Position numbers and translations under genes: made by a program. This document shows positions 26,712 through 36,041 of a DNA stretch of 64,000 nucleotides, piece by piece; position 1 is the first letter of the stretch, and every line of letters begins with the position of its first letter. The notes beneath the pieces are model-generated. The model saw only the letters and a list, made by a program, of their open reading frames with translations. It did no database searches and had not been told where the DNA came from. Source of the stretch: ZC4RG29 sp964521255 (GTDB taxonomy: Bacteria > Bacteroidota > Bacteroidia > Cytophagales > Cyclobacteriaceae); contig CAZFRM010000023.1 in NCBI GenBank assembly GCA_964521255.1, forward strand, positions 1 to 64,000, written 5' to 3'.

Positions 26712-28460
26712 TCAATTACTTTTTGTTATTACACTCCTTACTTCCGTTACTTCCTTTGCCGTAATCTCACTTGCATTGTTTCCCAGATTTTGCCTGATGT
26801 AAGTTAATACATTTGCAATTTCTTCATCCTTTAAAAAGCTATGCTGAGGCATGGCATTGATATACGTTTCTCCATTTACCTCAATCGCTCCTTCCAATCC
26901 ATTTAATAAAATTCCAATTAATCGCTTCTTGTCACCGGTCACCCAATCTGTACCAACAAGTGGTGGAAATCTTCCTGAAGCACCTTTTCCATCGTTCTGG
27001 TGACAGGCAGCACAATACACGGAGAAGATTTTTTCTCCACCGGAAACAATTCCTTTTTCAAGATTGTCATCTACTTCGTGAGGAGTGCGGATATGTGCAA
27101 GCGATTTTCGTGCCTCCATTTTTGCCAGTTGATCCTTCCCAAAATTTCCTTTATCGCCTTTGTACATTACGCGCCATATTTTTCCTTTTTCAGTATCGGC
27201 CATATACAATGAACCGTCGGGCCCTGTAGCAAGGCCCATCGGACGGTAAACAGCATCACTTACATTTACAATCGGATCTACAACGGCAAATCCATCCGCG
27301 AATATTTCAAAATAGCCAGTAGGCTTACCGTTTTCAAAAGGGGCAAATGCGATAAAATAACCTGCTTGCGGATAGGGTGCACGGTTGGTTGCACCGTGAA
27401 AAGCTACAAACGCTCCTTTCTTATAGCGTTCAGGAAATTGATTGCCTTGATAGAATAGCAAATCATTTGGAGCCCAGTGTCCTGGAAATCCCATCAAGGG
27501 GTCTTTGAAATCACTGCATCGTCCAATAATTTTTCCATCTCCGCCATACTCTGGTGCCAAAACTTTCTTTTGCTGATTCTGATCATAGTAACAATATGGC
27601 CATCCATAGTCATCGCCTTCAGTAATTTTTATAAATTCTTCTGCTGGCAACACCGCACTTTGCCAGGGAGAAAAAAGATGGGCATACAAACGAAGGAGGT
27701 CATCTCTTCCGTGCATCACGAGGTAAACACTTTCATCCATAGGATTCCAGTCAATGGCAACTACACTTCGAATACCGGTGGCCACGAGTTTTCCATCTTT
27801 TTGCGTCTGCCCTTTTTTACTGGCATCAAACCGCCATACCCCTCCGTGATCTGCCAGTTGTGGACAGGGATCTATTCCCGGCGATGAGGGTGTTCGGTTC
27901 ACTTCCTGGCAGGCATTGGAAGGCGCACCATAAGGAACGTAGAGATTTCCTTTGTTGTCAAATGCGATGGGCTTCGCTATGTGCTCGTGCATTCCATGCG
28001 GATGATCATCGATAACAATTTCCTCCAGTTCACTTTCAGGTAAAAGTTTTCCTTTGACTAACTTTTGCCTGTACACTGCAAGTTCTGAAGCAAAATACAG
28101 GTAGCCGTCATGAATGCGCATGGCAGTTCCATAACTTCTTTCTTTATCGTATGCGCTGAAGGTTTCAATGATGTCTGCTTTTCCATCATTGGTCGTATCA
28201 CGCAGTGCAGCGTTCCTTCCATCGGGTCTAGAGAATCGCGATTTTACATAAATATCACCGTTGTCATTTACTGCAATGTGGCGTGCTCGTCCAGGTAAAC
28301 TATCCACTACTACTAGTGCTTCAAATCCATCGGGAAGAAAAAGTCCGCCGTTGTCAGGATCGCCGGCAGGCAATTCAATTTTTTCTTTGCATTGGAAAAA
28401 AACAAAAAATGTAAGGAGCAAAAGCGAATAGGTTTTATATCGTGTGTAGTTTAATATCAT
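26712..28460 (-). CDS. PQQ-dependent sugar dehydrogenase-like lipoprotein with cytochrome c domain
   Basis: A 582-residue lipoprotein (lipobox within FFVFFQCKEK). The main part is a six-bladed soluble glucose/sorbosone dehydrogenase-like propeller (LPDGFEALVVVDSLPGRAR, VYRPMGLATGPDGSLYMAD, WRVMYKGD). A C-terminal monoheme cytochrome c has the heme motif CAACH and a methionine-containing MPQHSFL segment. It should oxidise a sugar or sugar-like substrate and hand electrons to the respiratory chain. The order within the cluster suggests oxidation linked to the amidohydrolase/PLP pathway. The precise substrate is unknown. Confidence 0.85.
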   Translation of the reverse strand: MILNYTRYKTYSLLLLTFFVFFQCKEKIELPAGDPDNGGLFLPDGFEALVVVDSLPGRARHIAVNDNGDIYVKSRFSRPDGRNAALRDTTNDGKADIIETFSAYDKERSYGTAMRIHDGYLYFASELAVYRQKLVKGKLLPESELEEIVIDDHPHGMHEHIAKPIAFDNKGNLYVPYGAPSNACQEVNRTPSSPGIDPCPQLADHGGVWRFDASKKGQTQKDGKLVATGIRSVVAIDWNPMDESVYLVMHGRDDLLRLYAHLFSPWQSAVLPAEEFIKITEGDDYGWPYCYYDQNQQKKVLAPEYGGDGKIIGRCSDFKDPLMGFPGHWAPNDLLFYQGNQFPERYKKGAFVAFHGATNRAPYPQAGYFIAFAPFENGKPTGYFEIFADGFAVVDPIVNVSDAVYRPMGLATGPDGSLYMADTEKGKIWRVMYKGDKGNFGKDQLAKMEARKSLAHIRTPHEVDDNLEKGIVSGGEKIFSVYCAACHQNDGKGASGRFPPLVGTDWVTGDKKRLIGILLNGLEGAIEVNGETYINAMPQHSFLKDEEIANVLTYIRQNLGNNASEITAKEVTEVRSVITKSN

Positions 28461-28497
28461 ATCAGACAGTAAAATTTTTGTTCATTGAATGAATTTA

Positions 28498-29232
28498 TTA
28501 TTCAAAAATCAGTGTACCGAATTTTTCATATTCATGAAAGTTGCCCTGTACATTAGGTGTTGTTTTTTGCCATGTCCATGTTGAGTAACCCTGATCATAA
28601 TCGATTCGGTAGAAGTTAGCTCTCCATTGTGTTCCGGACTTTGGCGTACCTGCAATAGGTTGCAATAAATTAAAAGGGATAAAAAATTCAGCCGTCCATC
28701 CGCTGATAGATGCACCGCTTTTCTTTTCACCTCCCTGAATGCTTGTCTCATGCTGTATCCGATTTCTTCCTTCATAATGCCACGGTCTCCAGCCTCGCGT
28801 TTTCCCGTTACGGTTAGGAACCAAAATGATCAGCTCGTAATTCAAAGGTGAAAGTTCGTATTCGTAGTACAGTGGAAGAGAAGTATCTGGCCAAAGAAAA
28901 ACTTCGATAACATCTTCCTTAAATAAAGCCGTAAAATCTTCGGTGATGGTGGCTGTGAGTTTCTGATCTTCATTCTGAAAAAGAAAATAAAGACCAAGAT
29001 CGGAGTAAAGAACTTTGGCCTTTGTAGTTCTCACTTCTTTCACATCAGCTTCCTGAACTGTAATATTAATCCAGTCTGTTGTCTTCCAATTTGCTGCACC
29101 GCCATCTCCCGTTACAGTGAAGTCTGTTGTTTTTTTAACTACGAGTTTTGAAGAATCATTGAGCGCGTCAAATGAAAATACAACGGTGTGCACACTTGCT
29201 GCAATAAGAATGGTGAACGCCAATCCTTTCAT
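28498..29232 (-). CDS. Secreted carbohydrate-binding family 9-like protein
   Basis: A 244-residue exported protein with a signal peptide (residues 1-20). The pattern of a CBM9-like/DUF1083 domain is visible: AANWKTTDWINI, YFLFQNEDQKLTAT, EVFLWPDTSLPLYYEYELSP and WTAEFFIPFNLL. Such proteins bind sugars or sugar-derived ligands at the cell surface or periplasm. It lies 37 bp upstream of the PQQ dehydrogenase gene and 24 bp downstream of the PLP-enzyme gene, so it is within the same operon. Confidence 0.8.
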   Translation of the reverse strand: MKGLAFTILIAASVHTVVFSFDALNDSSKLVVKKTTDFTVTGDGGAANWKTTDWINITVQEADVKEVRTTKAKVLYSDLGLYFLFQNEDQKLTATITEDFTALFKEDVIEVFLWPDTSLPLYYEYELSPLNYELIILVPNRNGKTRGWRPWHYEGRNRIQHETSIQGGEKKSGASISGWTAEFFIPFNLLQPIAGTPKSGTQWRANFYRIDYDQGYSTWTWQKTTPNVQGNFHEYEKFGTLIFE

Positions 29233-29256
29233 GATGATTCTTCCCGTGAAAATTTT

Positions 29257-30474
29257 TTAAGCTGTGGCTTTGGTGAATACTTCTTTTAATCGTGAAGCGA
29301 CAATTTTTTCCTGGTCTTTTTTCAACATGAATACCGTGACATTCACACTATTCTCAGTTCCGCCACCAACTTCGATGGAAGGTTCGTTATTACGAAGTGC
29401 TTCTCGAAATTCCTTGTTGCTGATCTTTACTTTTTCCTGATCCCAGGTGATGCGTAGTGTGGGTGTATGATTGCCAAGCGGCGGGACATGAACTTCCGTG
29501 GTGATGCCGGGAATTCCTTTAATATTTTTTTCAATGTGATCAATACCCGCTTCCCAGGTAGCCCACTCTTTATCATGATCATAGTTTACATATTTCTCAA
29601 GCGCTACATACATGCCCAGAATTTCTTCCTTATTGATTTTCATACCGCGACCAATGTTGCCTCCTCTGGGAGGCATATGCAGTCTTGCAGCGGCGATAAT
29701 ATCTTTTTTACCCATCAATATCCCCGCGCTTTGCGGTCCGCGAATAGCTTTGCCTCCGGAGATAACAACAAAGTCAAAACCCATATCATTAAATCGCCAG
29801 AGATTGGATACCGGTGGAACATCAGCAGCAATATCAATTGACGTAGGAATGTTGTGTTTCTTTCCGAGCGCTATCCACTCTTCGTGTTGAATTTTTCCCT
29901 GGTCTGCATTGATGTGCAGGAAGTGCATTAACGCGGTGCGCTCATTAACAGCTTTGTCTACATCTTCTGCAGTTTCTACGAGGACCATCTTGCAACCGGT
30001 ATTCGTTAACGCATGGTTGTAAACAATATCATGACCTTTCTGACAGATCACTTCAGATTTCATCATGCTGTATTCGAGATGAGGAAGCTGCTCAACTTTA
30101 TTTTGATCCATTCCTGTTAGAATGCCGGCGAGTCCTAATGTCATGCCGGAGAAAGCGCCGGATGTTACTACCGCTGCTTCTGAATGAACAATCTTTGCAA
30201 TTTTTTCACCTACCTTATCCTGAACTTCATCGAGCATACAAAATTCCCTGGCTGTGCCACTGATGGTTTCTAAAACTTCATCGTGCATCAATGAACCTGT
30301 CATATACGTCAATGTACCCGCAGCGTTGATAAATGTGCGAATGCCTAATTCTTTAAATAAATTTCTTTTCGGAGCAGACGCTGCAAGGGCAGAGGTAAGC
30401 GGTATCGATCCTAACACACCTCCAAGAATTGGAAAGGTTGAGAGGCGTTGAAGTAGTTTTCTTCGGTTTAACAT
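29257..30474 (-). CDS. TAT-exported SelA-like PLP-dependent enzyme
   Basis: A 405-residue fold-type I PLP enzyme of the SelA-related family that includes D-glucosaminate-6-phosphate ammonia-lyase. The PLP lysine is probably in VVISGGKAIRGPQSAG. INAAGTLTYMTGS near residue 50 and TSIDIAADVPP fit the family. The N-terminus (MLNRRKLLQRLSTFPILGG) is a twin-arginine-type signal followed by an Ala-x-Ala region, predicting export with cofactor bound. It is the first gene of the reverse-strand cluster. With RidA and the amidohydrolase it suggests deacylation, then beta-elimination or deamination of an amino-sugar acid or amino acid outside the cytoplasm. Confidence 0.82.
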   Translation of the reverse strand: MLNRRKLLQRLSTFPILGGVLGSIPLTSALAASAPKRNLFKELGIRTFINAAGTLTYMTGSLMHDEVLETISGTAREFCMLDEVQDKVGEKIAKIVHSEAAVVTSGAFSGMTLGLAGILTGMDQNKVEQLPHLEYSMMKSEVICQKGHDIVYNHALTNTGCKMVLVETAEDVDKAVNERTALMHFLHINADQGKIQHEEWIALGKKHNIPTSIDIAADVPPVSNLWRFNDMGFDFVVISGGKAIRGPQSAGILMGKKDIIAAARLHMPPRGGNIGRGMKINKEEILGMYVALEKYVNYDHDKEWATWEAGIDHIEKNIKGIPGITTEVHVPPLGNHTPTLRITWDQEKVKISNKEFREALRNNEPSIEVGGGTENSVNVTVFMLKKDQEKIVASRLKEVFTKATA

Positions 30475-30663
30475 AAGGAGTAAGGTTAGTGGTCCAAGGG
30501 CAAATGAATATATTGAAACGTAATGCTCGCTAGTGTTAGTTAATTAAAATTCCATCACTTTGAAAAGTTTTTGTGATGAAGTGGAGAGAAGTTTTTATGA
30601 GCGCAAAGACTTTGGAGTGTGTAAAATGGTGTGTGTTTTAGAAATAAAAAGTTGAATCCTTTT

Positions 30664-31293
30664 CTATTGCAATTTTCCTAATATCCCTATTCCTTCTTGG
30701 CTGTCATTTCTTTCTTCTAGTGTAGATGGATTTATAGACCATGCTCCGGCAACATCCATAACTATTTCCTCGTTTGGGAAAATAAGTTCTTCGTTTTCAA
30801 AGTAGTTGTCGTCTTTAAATTCTTCTGAAAAGGAATTAATTAAGTTTAATTCGGATTCAAAGTCAGTGGCATCTCCTTCAACAATTGTATTTTCTCCACG
30901 TTCGCCTAAATAAGAGTACGCTCTAACTATATTTCCATTTACAGATTTTATCCATGCATGAAATTCAACAACTCTATGCGTCGCGAAATAATAAGCAGTT
31001 CCATATTTCAAACTCAATTTATTAACAAGTTCTTTTACGGTATAACTCTTTTCTTCCGTGTCAGCCCAAGGCAAACTTACTCCTACAATAAAGATATAAC
31101 CATCAATTGGAGGAGATACAAAAACTTCATCTTCATAAGCTTTTTTAATTCCAGATTTCCAATTACTGCGTTGTTGATTTTTAAGTTTTAAGAAATTAGC
31201 TACTTCTTTTGGATCAGTCCCTTGCACTGTAATCCAAACGCTCTTGTAACCAAATGACACAGGTTTATCAGGATTGTCGGTAAAGAAATTCAT
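30664..31293 (-). CDS. Hypothetical protein, 209 aa
   Basis: A soluble acidic protein without signal peptide. Segments such as SVWITVQGTDPKEVANFLKL and VSPPIDGYIFIVGVSLPWAD belong to a pattern seen in scattered hypothetical proteins of unknown function. AYYFATHRVVEFHAWIKSV and an acidic C-terminal third follow. It stands alone between two exported-enzyme regions on the same strand. A role as an immunity or housekeeping protein is possible but not supported by anything visible. Confidence 0.65.
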   Translation of the reverse strand: MNFFTDNPDKPVSFGYKSVWITVQGTDPKEVANFLKLKNQQRSNWKSGIKKAYEDEVFVSPPIDGYIFIVGVSLPWADTEEKSYTVKELVNKLSLKYGTAYYFATHRVVEFHAWIKSVNGNIVRAYSYLGERGENTIVEGDATDFESELNLINSFSEEFKDDNYFENEELIFPNEEIVMDVAGAWSINPSTLEERNDSQEGIGILGKLQ

Positions 31294-31341
31294 ATAGATT
31301 TAAAAATTACACTTTAGTAAATAAGAAGATTGTAAGAATGT

Positions 31342-32826
31342 TCATTTCGATTTATGAAATATCCCATCATAATTACTTCCCATATACGAACCCCACTTGA
31401 TTTCAGATTTTATAGGAATGCCTGTCGCTATACAATTCACTTGCATGCCATCAAATGTGTAACTTTTATTGGGATTCGTTCCATGGCAATAAACAATATC
31501 AAGCAGTCCGTCATTGTCCATGTCGCCTATCCACGGCGTAGATGAAATGTTGCTTCCAATATGGCCATCCCACAACTGGTTGATTTCATTGTTTTTAAAA
31601 TTTATAATAAAGAGCATGTTGCTGAGTGAGCGTCTATCGTACTGATCATAAACTTCTGCATTAACGCTGAGAATTGCTTCGTCCCATCCATCGTTATCAA
31701 GATCGACAATAACAGGTGTGCTGGTTTGATAATATCCAAGTGAATCAACAAACTCAACTTTCCCGGTAGATCCATTCACCATAAACTGTTTGCTCCACTC
31801 AAGTTTAGGCCACACGCCAACGGCATACGAAACAAAAAAATCCGGGATGCTATCGCCGGTAAAATATCCCGTTGAAATGGAACTGTAGGCTTCCGTATTC
31901 GGCATCTTTACAGACCACAGCGGTTTATAAGTTTTTCCATCAAATGCAATGAGTTTACCCTCTACTGCATTGGCTACGATGTCATGCACACCGTCACCGG
32001 TAATGTCAACCCATACCGGCGGACCGATGTATCCATTCTTCGGACTGGAATCCAACATAATGGATTTTGAAATATCGCCTGATAGAATTTGTGAGAGGGT
32101 GGTGACAAATAAATTTCCTCCAATCGTTTCACCGCCTGTTCCAAAAATTACTCGGTAGTCTTTTCCATCCGGATCGGGAAGCGCTGCCACCGACATATAC
32201 GTTTCCTTTCCATCGGGCATCGGTGCTTTTGCAATGAGGTGACCATCGCGGGAACTAACTACGACAAGATGACCTACCGCTCTCTTGGGATCATAGGGTG
32301 CGACCATGACATCCCCACCGTTAGAAGTGAGAATATCTTCCATGCCATCGTTGTCCTGATCAGGAATGAATTGTGAATTATAAAACCCATACCACTTTTT
32401 AGCGCCTTTCTTTTTATTAAACTTCCACAAGATATCTCCCGTCTTTCCATCGATCGCCCAATATTCTGCAGAGCGTCCGCCAATAATAATGTCATCAACT
32501 TTATCATTATTGAGATCTTTTAAACTTGCTGTTCCAAAGATCTGGTCGATGGATCCTATCTTCCATAAAATTTCTCCGTTGACACCATTTAAAGCGAGCA
32601 CAGCAGAATCGCATGACTGAAATTCTTCGCGGCCTGCACCGAGCACCACATCACCCACACCATCACCATTAAGATCTGTTACGCGTGGGGAGGAGAATGT
32701 GCCGATGTTGGGAAACTTTACAGACCATGAATTTTGTGCATAAAGATCAGATGTGAATGTTGAGAGAAACAAACAACACACAAAAAGCAATACCGTTACA
32801 TGGTTTTGAGTAGAACTCTTTTTCAT
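31342..32826 (-). CDS. Secreted FG-GAP/PQQ-like beta-propeller protein
   Basis: A 494-residue exported protein with a signal peptide ending near DLYAQNSW. Repeated calcium-loop motifs (DLNGDGVGDVVLGAG, DLNNDKVDDIIIGG, DQDNDGMEDILTSN, DITGDGVHDIVANA, DLDNDGWDEAIL, DMDNDGLLDIVYCH) alternate with PQQ-propeller-like strands (GEILWKI, GDILWKF, YKPLWSV). No catalytic residues are evident. It may act as a scaffold or binding protein at the surface. It lies just downstream of the exported catabolic cluster in map order but is separated from it by the 209-aa gene, so co-function is uncertain. Confidence 0.82.
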   Translation of the reverse strand: MKKSSTQNHVTVLLFVCCLFLSTFTSDLYAQNSWSVKFPNIGTFSSPRVTDLNGDGVGDVVLGAGREEFQSCDSAVLALNGVNGEILWKIGSIDQIFGTASLKDLNNDKVDDIIIGGRSAEYWAIDGKTGDILWKFNKKKGAKKWYGFYNSQFIPDQDNDGMEDILTSNGGDVMVAPYDPKRAVGHLVVVSSRDGHLIAKAPMPDGKETYMSVAALPDPDGKDYRVIFGTGGETIGGNLFVTTLSQILSGDISKSIMLDSSPKNGYIGPPVWVDITGDGVHDIVANAVEGKLIAFDGKTYKPLWSVKMPNTEAYSSISTGYFTGDSIPDFFVSYAVGVWPKLEWSKQFMVNGSTGKVEFVDSLGYYQTSTPVIVDLDNDGWDEAILSVNAEVYDQYDRRSLSNMLFIINFKNNEINQLWDGHIGSNISSTPWIGDMDNDGLLDIVYCHGTNPNKSYTFDGMQVNCIATGIPIKSEIKWGSYMGSNYDGIFHKSK

Positions 32827-32902
32827 TCCTTCTCTGGCAAATGTGGTAAATGAAATTTAAGAATTTTTTTCTTCTCTTTTTGTGCTGTGTGTAACGGGAT
32901 AA

Positions 32903-33196
32903 TTATTGTCTTTTGTTCAAGACATATGTGCAGAGATTGTTAAAAGTTGAATGATATTCTTTTCGGAAGAGAATTTTATTCAACACGGGATTGATATTTA
33001 TGTTTCCCCACTTCAAAAAAAATCCTACAGCGTCTACATTACGCGCCTGATTGTCCAGCTCTTGCTTATATTGTTTTTCCCACAGCTTAACATTAAAGCC
33101 AAAACGTTCTTTCAATTCCCGGAAGACAAGTTTTATATGCATCTCCTGGAAGTGATCCTGAACGGTTCTCGATATTCTTTGCTCAATGAGTGGCAT
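32903..33196 (-). CDS. Possible small hypothetical protein
   Basis: A 97-residue open frame (MPLIEQRISRTVQDHFQEMH, later RELKERFGFNVKLWEKQYKQ) with charged, helical N-terminal composition. The predicted sequence looks more protein-like than the opposite-strand frame over the same bases. No family is recognised and no ribosome binding site is clear. It may be spurious. Confidence 0.35.
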   Translation of the reverse strand: MPLIEQRISRTVQDHFQEMHIKLVFRELKERFGFNVKLWEKQYKQELDNQARNVDAVGFFLKWGNININPVLNKILFRKEYHSTFNNLCTYVLNKRQ

Positions 33197-33391
33197 GAGG
33201 TAAAGATAGGAGAGGAAGAAGTGCGTGTAAAGCTGTCATGTCACTAGTTGTCAAACCAGTGTATATTTCAACTATGAATTTTTTATTGCAAGCTTTCTTT
33301 ATTCTATTGATCAATTGTTAAACGGGGTTTTTTAACAATATGCTGGTCAGAATAGTTATAGACATCAGGAAAGAAGAACAACGTTAAACCA

Positions 33392-34558
33392 ATGAGGGTG
33401 AGAATAATTTTCATTCAACTGCTTTTTTTAATAGCCGGCATTCACTTGCCGTTGAATGAAGCGAGGGCGCAGAAAAAAAAAATTGCAAAGGAGAATCGTA
33501 AACAAATGATGAGAGACACGCTGGATGGCAAGCTTGACTTCACCCACTTTCTCGTAGATGCTCATGGATTTATCCCCTTACCCTATATAATAACCGAACC
33601 CGCGCTCGGCGGATTTGGCGGGGCAATTGTTCCTTTGTTCATTACGCCAAAGAAGGTACCTGCATCTTCAGGTTATGTACCGCCGGATATCACGGCGGGT
33701 CTTGCCATGTACACTGTCAATAATAGTTGGACATTTGGAGCAGGCCGGCTTGGCAGCTTTCCAGAAGCTGGTATTAAATACCGGGTTAGTGGCGCCTATG
33801 GAGATATCAACATGTCTTTTTACCGGGACTTGCCCGGCGTTGGTGAAAAAGAGTTGCCCTTTAATATGGAGATGATCCCCCTGTCTCTTTCCATTTCAAA
33901 AAAGGTAACAAAGCAGGATCTATACGCAGGAGTAAAGTATTTGTATTTGCGTACCAAACTTGAGGCAAGGTTTCTGGAAGATTTACCCGATATCATTTCT
34001 TCCAAGGAAATGGATAACCATACGGGGACCGTTGGTTTTTTCCTGGACCTGGATAAACGCAATACAATGTTTACGCCTGATCGTGGCATTCGTGCGAATG
34101 TTGAAATAGGTTTAAATAATGATTGGACGGGTAGCGATTTTCAATATGGAAAATTAAGTGAACTCTTCAATTGGTTTTTTCAGATAAAAGATAATTGGGT
34201 AGGCGGAATTCGATTTGAGGGAAACCATGTTTTTGGTGATGCGCCATTTTATTTATTACCGGAAATTAATTTGCGTGGTATACCCAACGCTCGTTACCAG
34301 GGACAAAACACGTTGGTGTTAGAAACAGAGCATCGGTTTGATTTAAATCTTCGATGGAGCGTAGTAGGTTTTGTTGGGTATGGAAAAGCAATTGAAGAAG
34401 ATGAAAGTTTTGGTGAGGGTAAAGATGTGTTTGCGGCCGGAACAGGTTTCCGTTATTTGATTGCAAGGGTATTTAAAATGCGCATGGGTATTGACATTGC
34501 AAAGGGAACGGATAGTTGGGGTTGGTACATCGTGTTTGGTCATAATTGGAACAGGTGA
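33392..34558 (+). CDS. Omp85-family (BamA/TamA-like) outer-membrane barrel
   Basis: A 388-residue protein with signal peptide (ends EARAQKKK). Alternating amphipathic strands and the segment GTVGFFLDLDKRNTMFTPDRG, followed by RFEGNHVFGDAPFY and ETEHRFDLNLRWSVVGFVGYG, match the C-terminal surface-antigen barrel of Omp85 proteins. No POTRA domains are present, so it is a barrel-only member. It ends with an aromatic-rich strand (VFGHNWNR). It probably sits in the outer membrane as a transporter-like barrel of unknown cargo. The next two genes also encode outer-membrane proteins. Confidence 0.82.
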   Translation: MRVRIIFIQLLFLIAGIHLPLNEARAQKKKIAKENRKQMMRDTLDGKLDFTHFLVDAHGFIPLPYIITEPALGGFGGAIVPLFITPKKVPASSGYVPPDITAGLAMYTVNNSWTFGAGRLGSFPEAGIKYRVSGAYGDINMSFYRDLPGVGEKELPFNMEMIPLSLSISKKVTKQDLYAGVKYLYLRTKLEARFLEDLPDIISSKEMDNHTGTVGFFLDLDKRNTMFTPDRGIRANVEIGLNNDWTGSDFQYGKLSELFNWFFQIKDNWVGGIRFEGNHVFGDAPFYLLPEINLRGIPNARYQGQNTLVLETEHRFDLNLRWSVVGFVGYGKAIEEDESFGEGKDVFAAGTGFRYLIARVFKMRMGIDIAKGTDSWGWYIVFGHNWNR

Positions 34559-34647
34559 TCTTATTTGAGATAAGCGATATTTTGTTTGCTTTACACGTAT
34601 AATATATTTGTCAATATAATTTTTGACCTCAACAACACCCACATTCT

Positions 34648-35853
34648 ATGACCAGAACTGGTTTTAGCATAATCCTTACGTTAGTATTAACATTCACTTC
34701 ATTTTATTTGTGGGCGCAATCCTCCGACGATTCCCTTAAAAATGTGAACGTGAGATATGGCAGCAATGGTTTTGAATTTCAAACGCTTGACAATAAATTT
34801 CTTTTGCAGATACAAAGCCGGTTGCAATTTCGTTTTGCCACTCCGGGTGATCAGAACCCTCTTACCTTTGATGACTTTACCGATGACCGCAAAAGAGTTT
34901 TAAAAATCAATCGCGCCCGCCTGAAAGTAGGAGGCCATGCCTTTCAGCCCTGGTTAAAATATTATTGGGAATATGAATTGGCACAGTCCAATCTTCTCGA
35001 TTTCAGGATCATGATTGAAAAATGGAAGGCGTTGAATTTCAAATTAGGCCAGTGGAAAGTGGAGTTCACCCGTGAACGGTTCATCAGCAGTGGTGAACAG
35101 CAAATGGTGGAGAGGTCCATTATCAATCGCCCGTTTACTGTTGACAGGCAACAAGGTGTAACTGTATACGGCAACTTAAAAGGTAATGGTTTGTTGGATT
35201 TTAACTATTGGGTTGCAGCCTTGACGGGTACAGGAAGAGGTAACGTACAAAATGACGATAGTAACCTTATGTACTTCGGCAGATGGCAATGGAATTTCTT
35301 CGGCAGGCCATTGGAGTTTGAGGGCGGGGATTTGGAAATTCACGAAAAGCCTACTGGTATTATAGCGTTGGCAGCAGTTACGAACCGAAGTCCGTACACA
35401 CGCTTTTCACAAGCCGGGGGAGGATCATTGGAAGGATTTGAAAATGGAGAGGACGGTCAATATCGCGTAAATCAATTTAATTTTGAAACAGCATTTATGT
35501 ACAAAGGATTTAGCTGGCAGTCGGAGGTTCACAGGAAAGAAATTATTGATAAACTGAATGACGATGAAACTACGTTACTTAGCGGATACTATGTACAGTC
35601 CGGATATTTTTTTCATCAACTGATTTCATGGTGGCCGGCGCCGCTTGAACTGGCTGTTCGTCATGCTTCATATCGTCCTGATGTTTCATTCGAAAATAAC
35701 AGGCAGGATGAGACGTCAATTGCAGCTAATTGGTTCTTTAACGGACATAGGAACAAGCTTACAATGGAAAGTACATACTTCAGTTTTCAGGATGAGAATC
35801 TAAACCTTGCCAATGGGTGGCGTTTTCGTTTGCAATGGGATATTTCTTTGTGA
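34648..35853 (+). CDS. OprP/OprO-like porin
   Basis: A 401-residue outer-membrane porin with a signal peptide (ends LWAQSS). The start of the mature protein (GFEFQTLDNKFLLQIQSRLQ) and INRARLKVGGHAFQPWLKYY, KLGQWKVEFTRERF and VDRQQGVTVYG match the phosphate-selective porin O/P family. The last strand ends in a hydrophobic residue (LQWDISL). It likely allows uptake of phosphate or other anions. It lies 89 bp after the Omp85-like gene on the same strand. Confidence 0.87.
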   Translation: MTRTGFSIILTLVLTFTSFYLWAQSSDDSLKNVNVRYGSNGFEFQTLDNKFLLQIQSRLQFRFATPGDQNPLTFDDFTDDRKRVLKINRARLKVGGHAFQPWLKYYWEYELAQSNLLDFRIMIEKWKALNFKLGQWKVEFTRERFISSGEQQMVERSIINRPFTVDRQQGVTVYGNLKGNGLLDFNYWVAALTGTGRGNVQNDDSNLMYFGRWQWNFFGRPLEFEGGDLEIHEKPTGIIALAAVTNRSPYTRFSQAGGGSLEGFENGEDGQYRVNQFNFETAFMYKGFSWQSEVHRKEIIDKLNDDETTLLSGYYVQSGYFFHQLISWWPAPLELAVRHASYRPDVSFENNRQDETSIAANWFFNGHRNKLTMESTYFSFQDENLNLANGWRFRLQWDISL

Positions 35854-36041
35854 GTTCTACCGGTATTCTTTCCCACAGATTAGCGCAGAAAACTTTAAAA
35901 TTGATCTGCGGAAACCTGCGTTATCTGCGGGAGAAAAATTTTAGAGGTTCCAGGTCATTAAGAACGCTTGAAAAAACTGTACATTCATTCCATTCATGAC
36001 AAGGAATGCAAATTTTAATTTAACTACGACAAAACCCAAAG

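Noticed and set aside
32951..33247. Plus-strand 98-aa frame opposite the 97-aa minus-strand frame
   Set aside because: Its composition is less protein-like and it has no recognisable feature; the minus-strand frame was kept at low confidence only.
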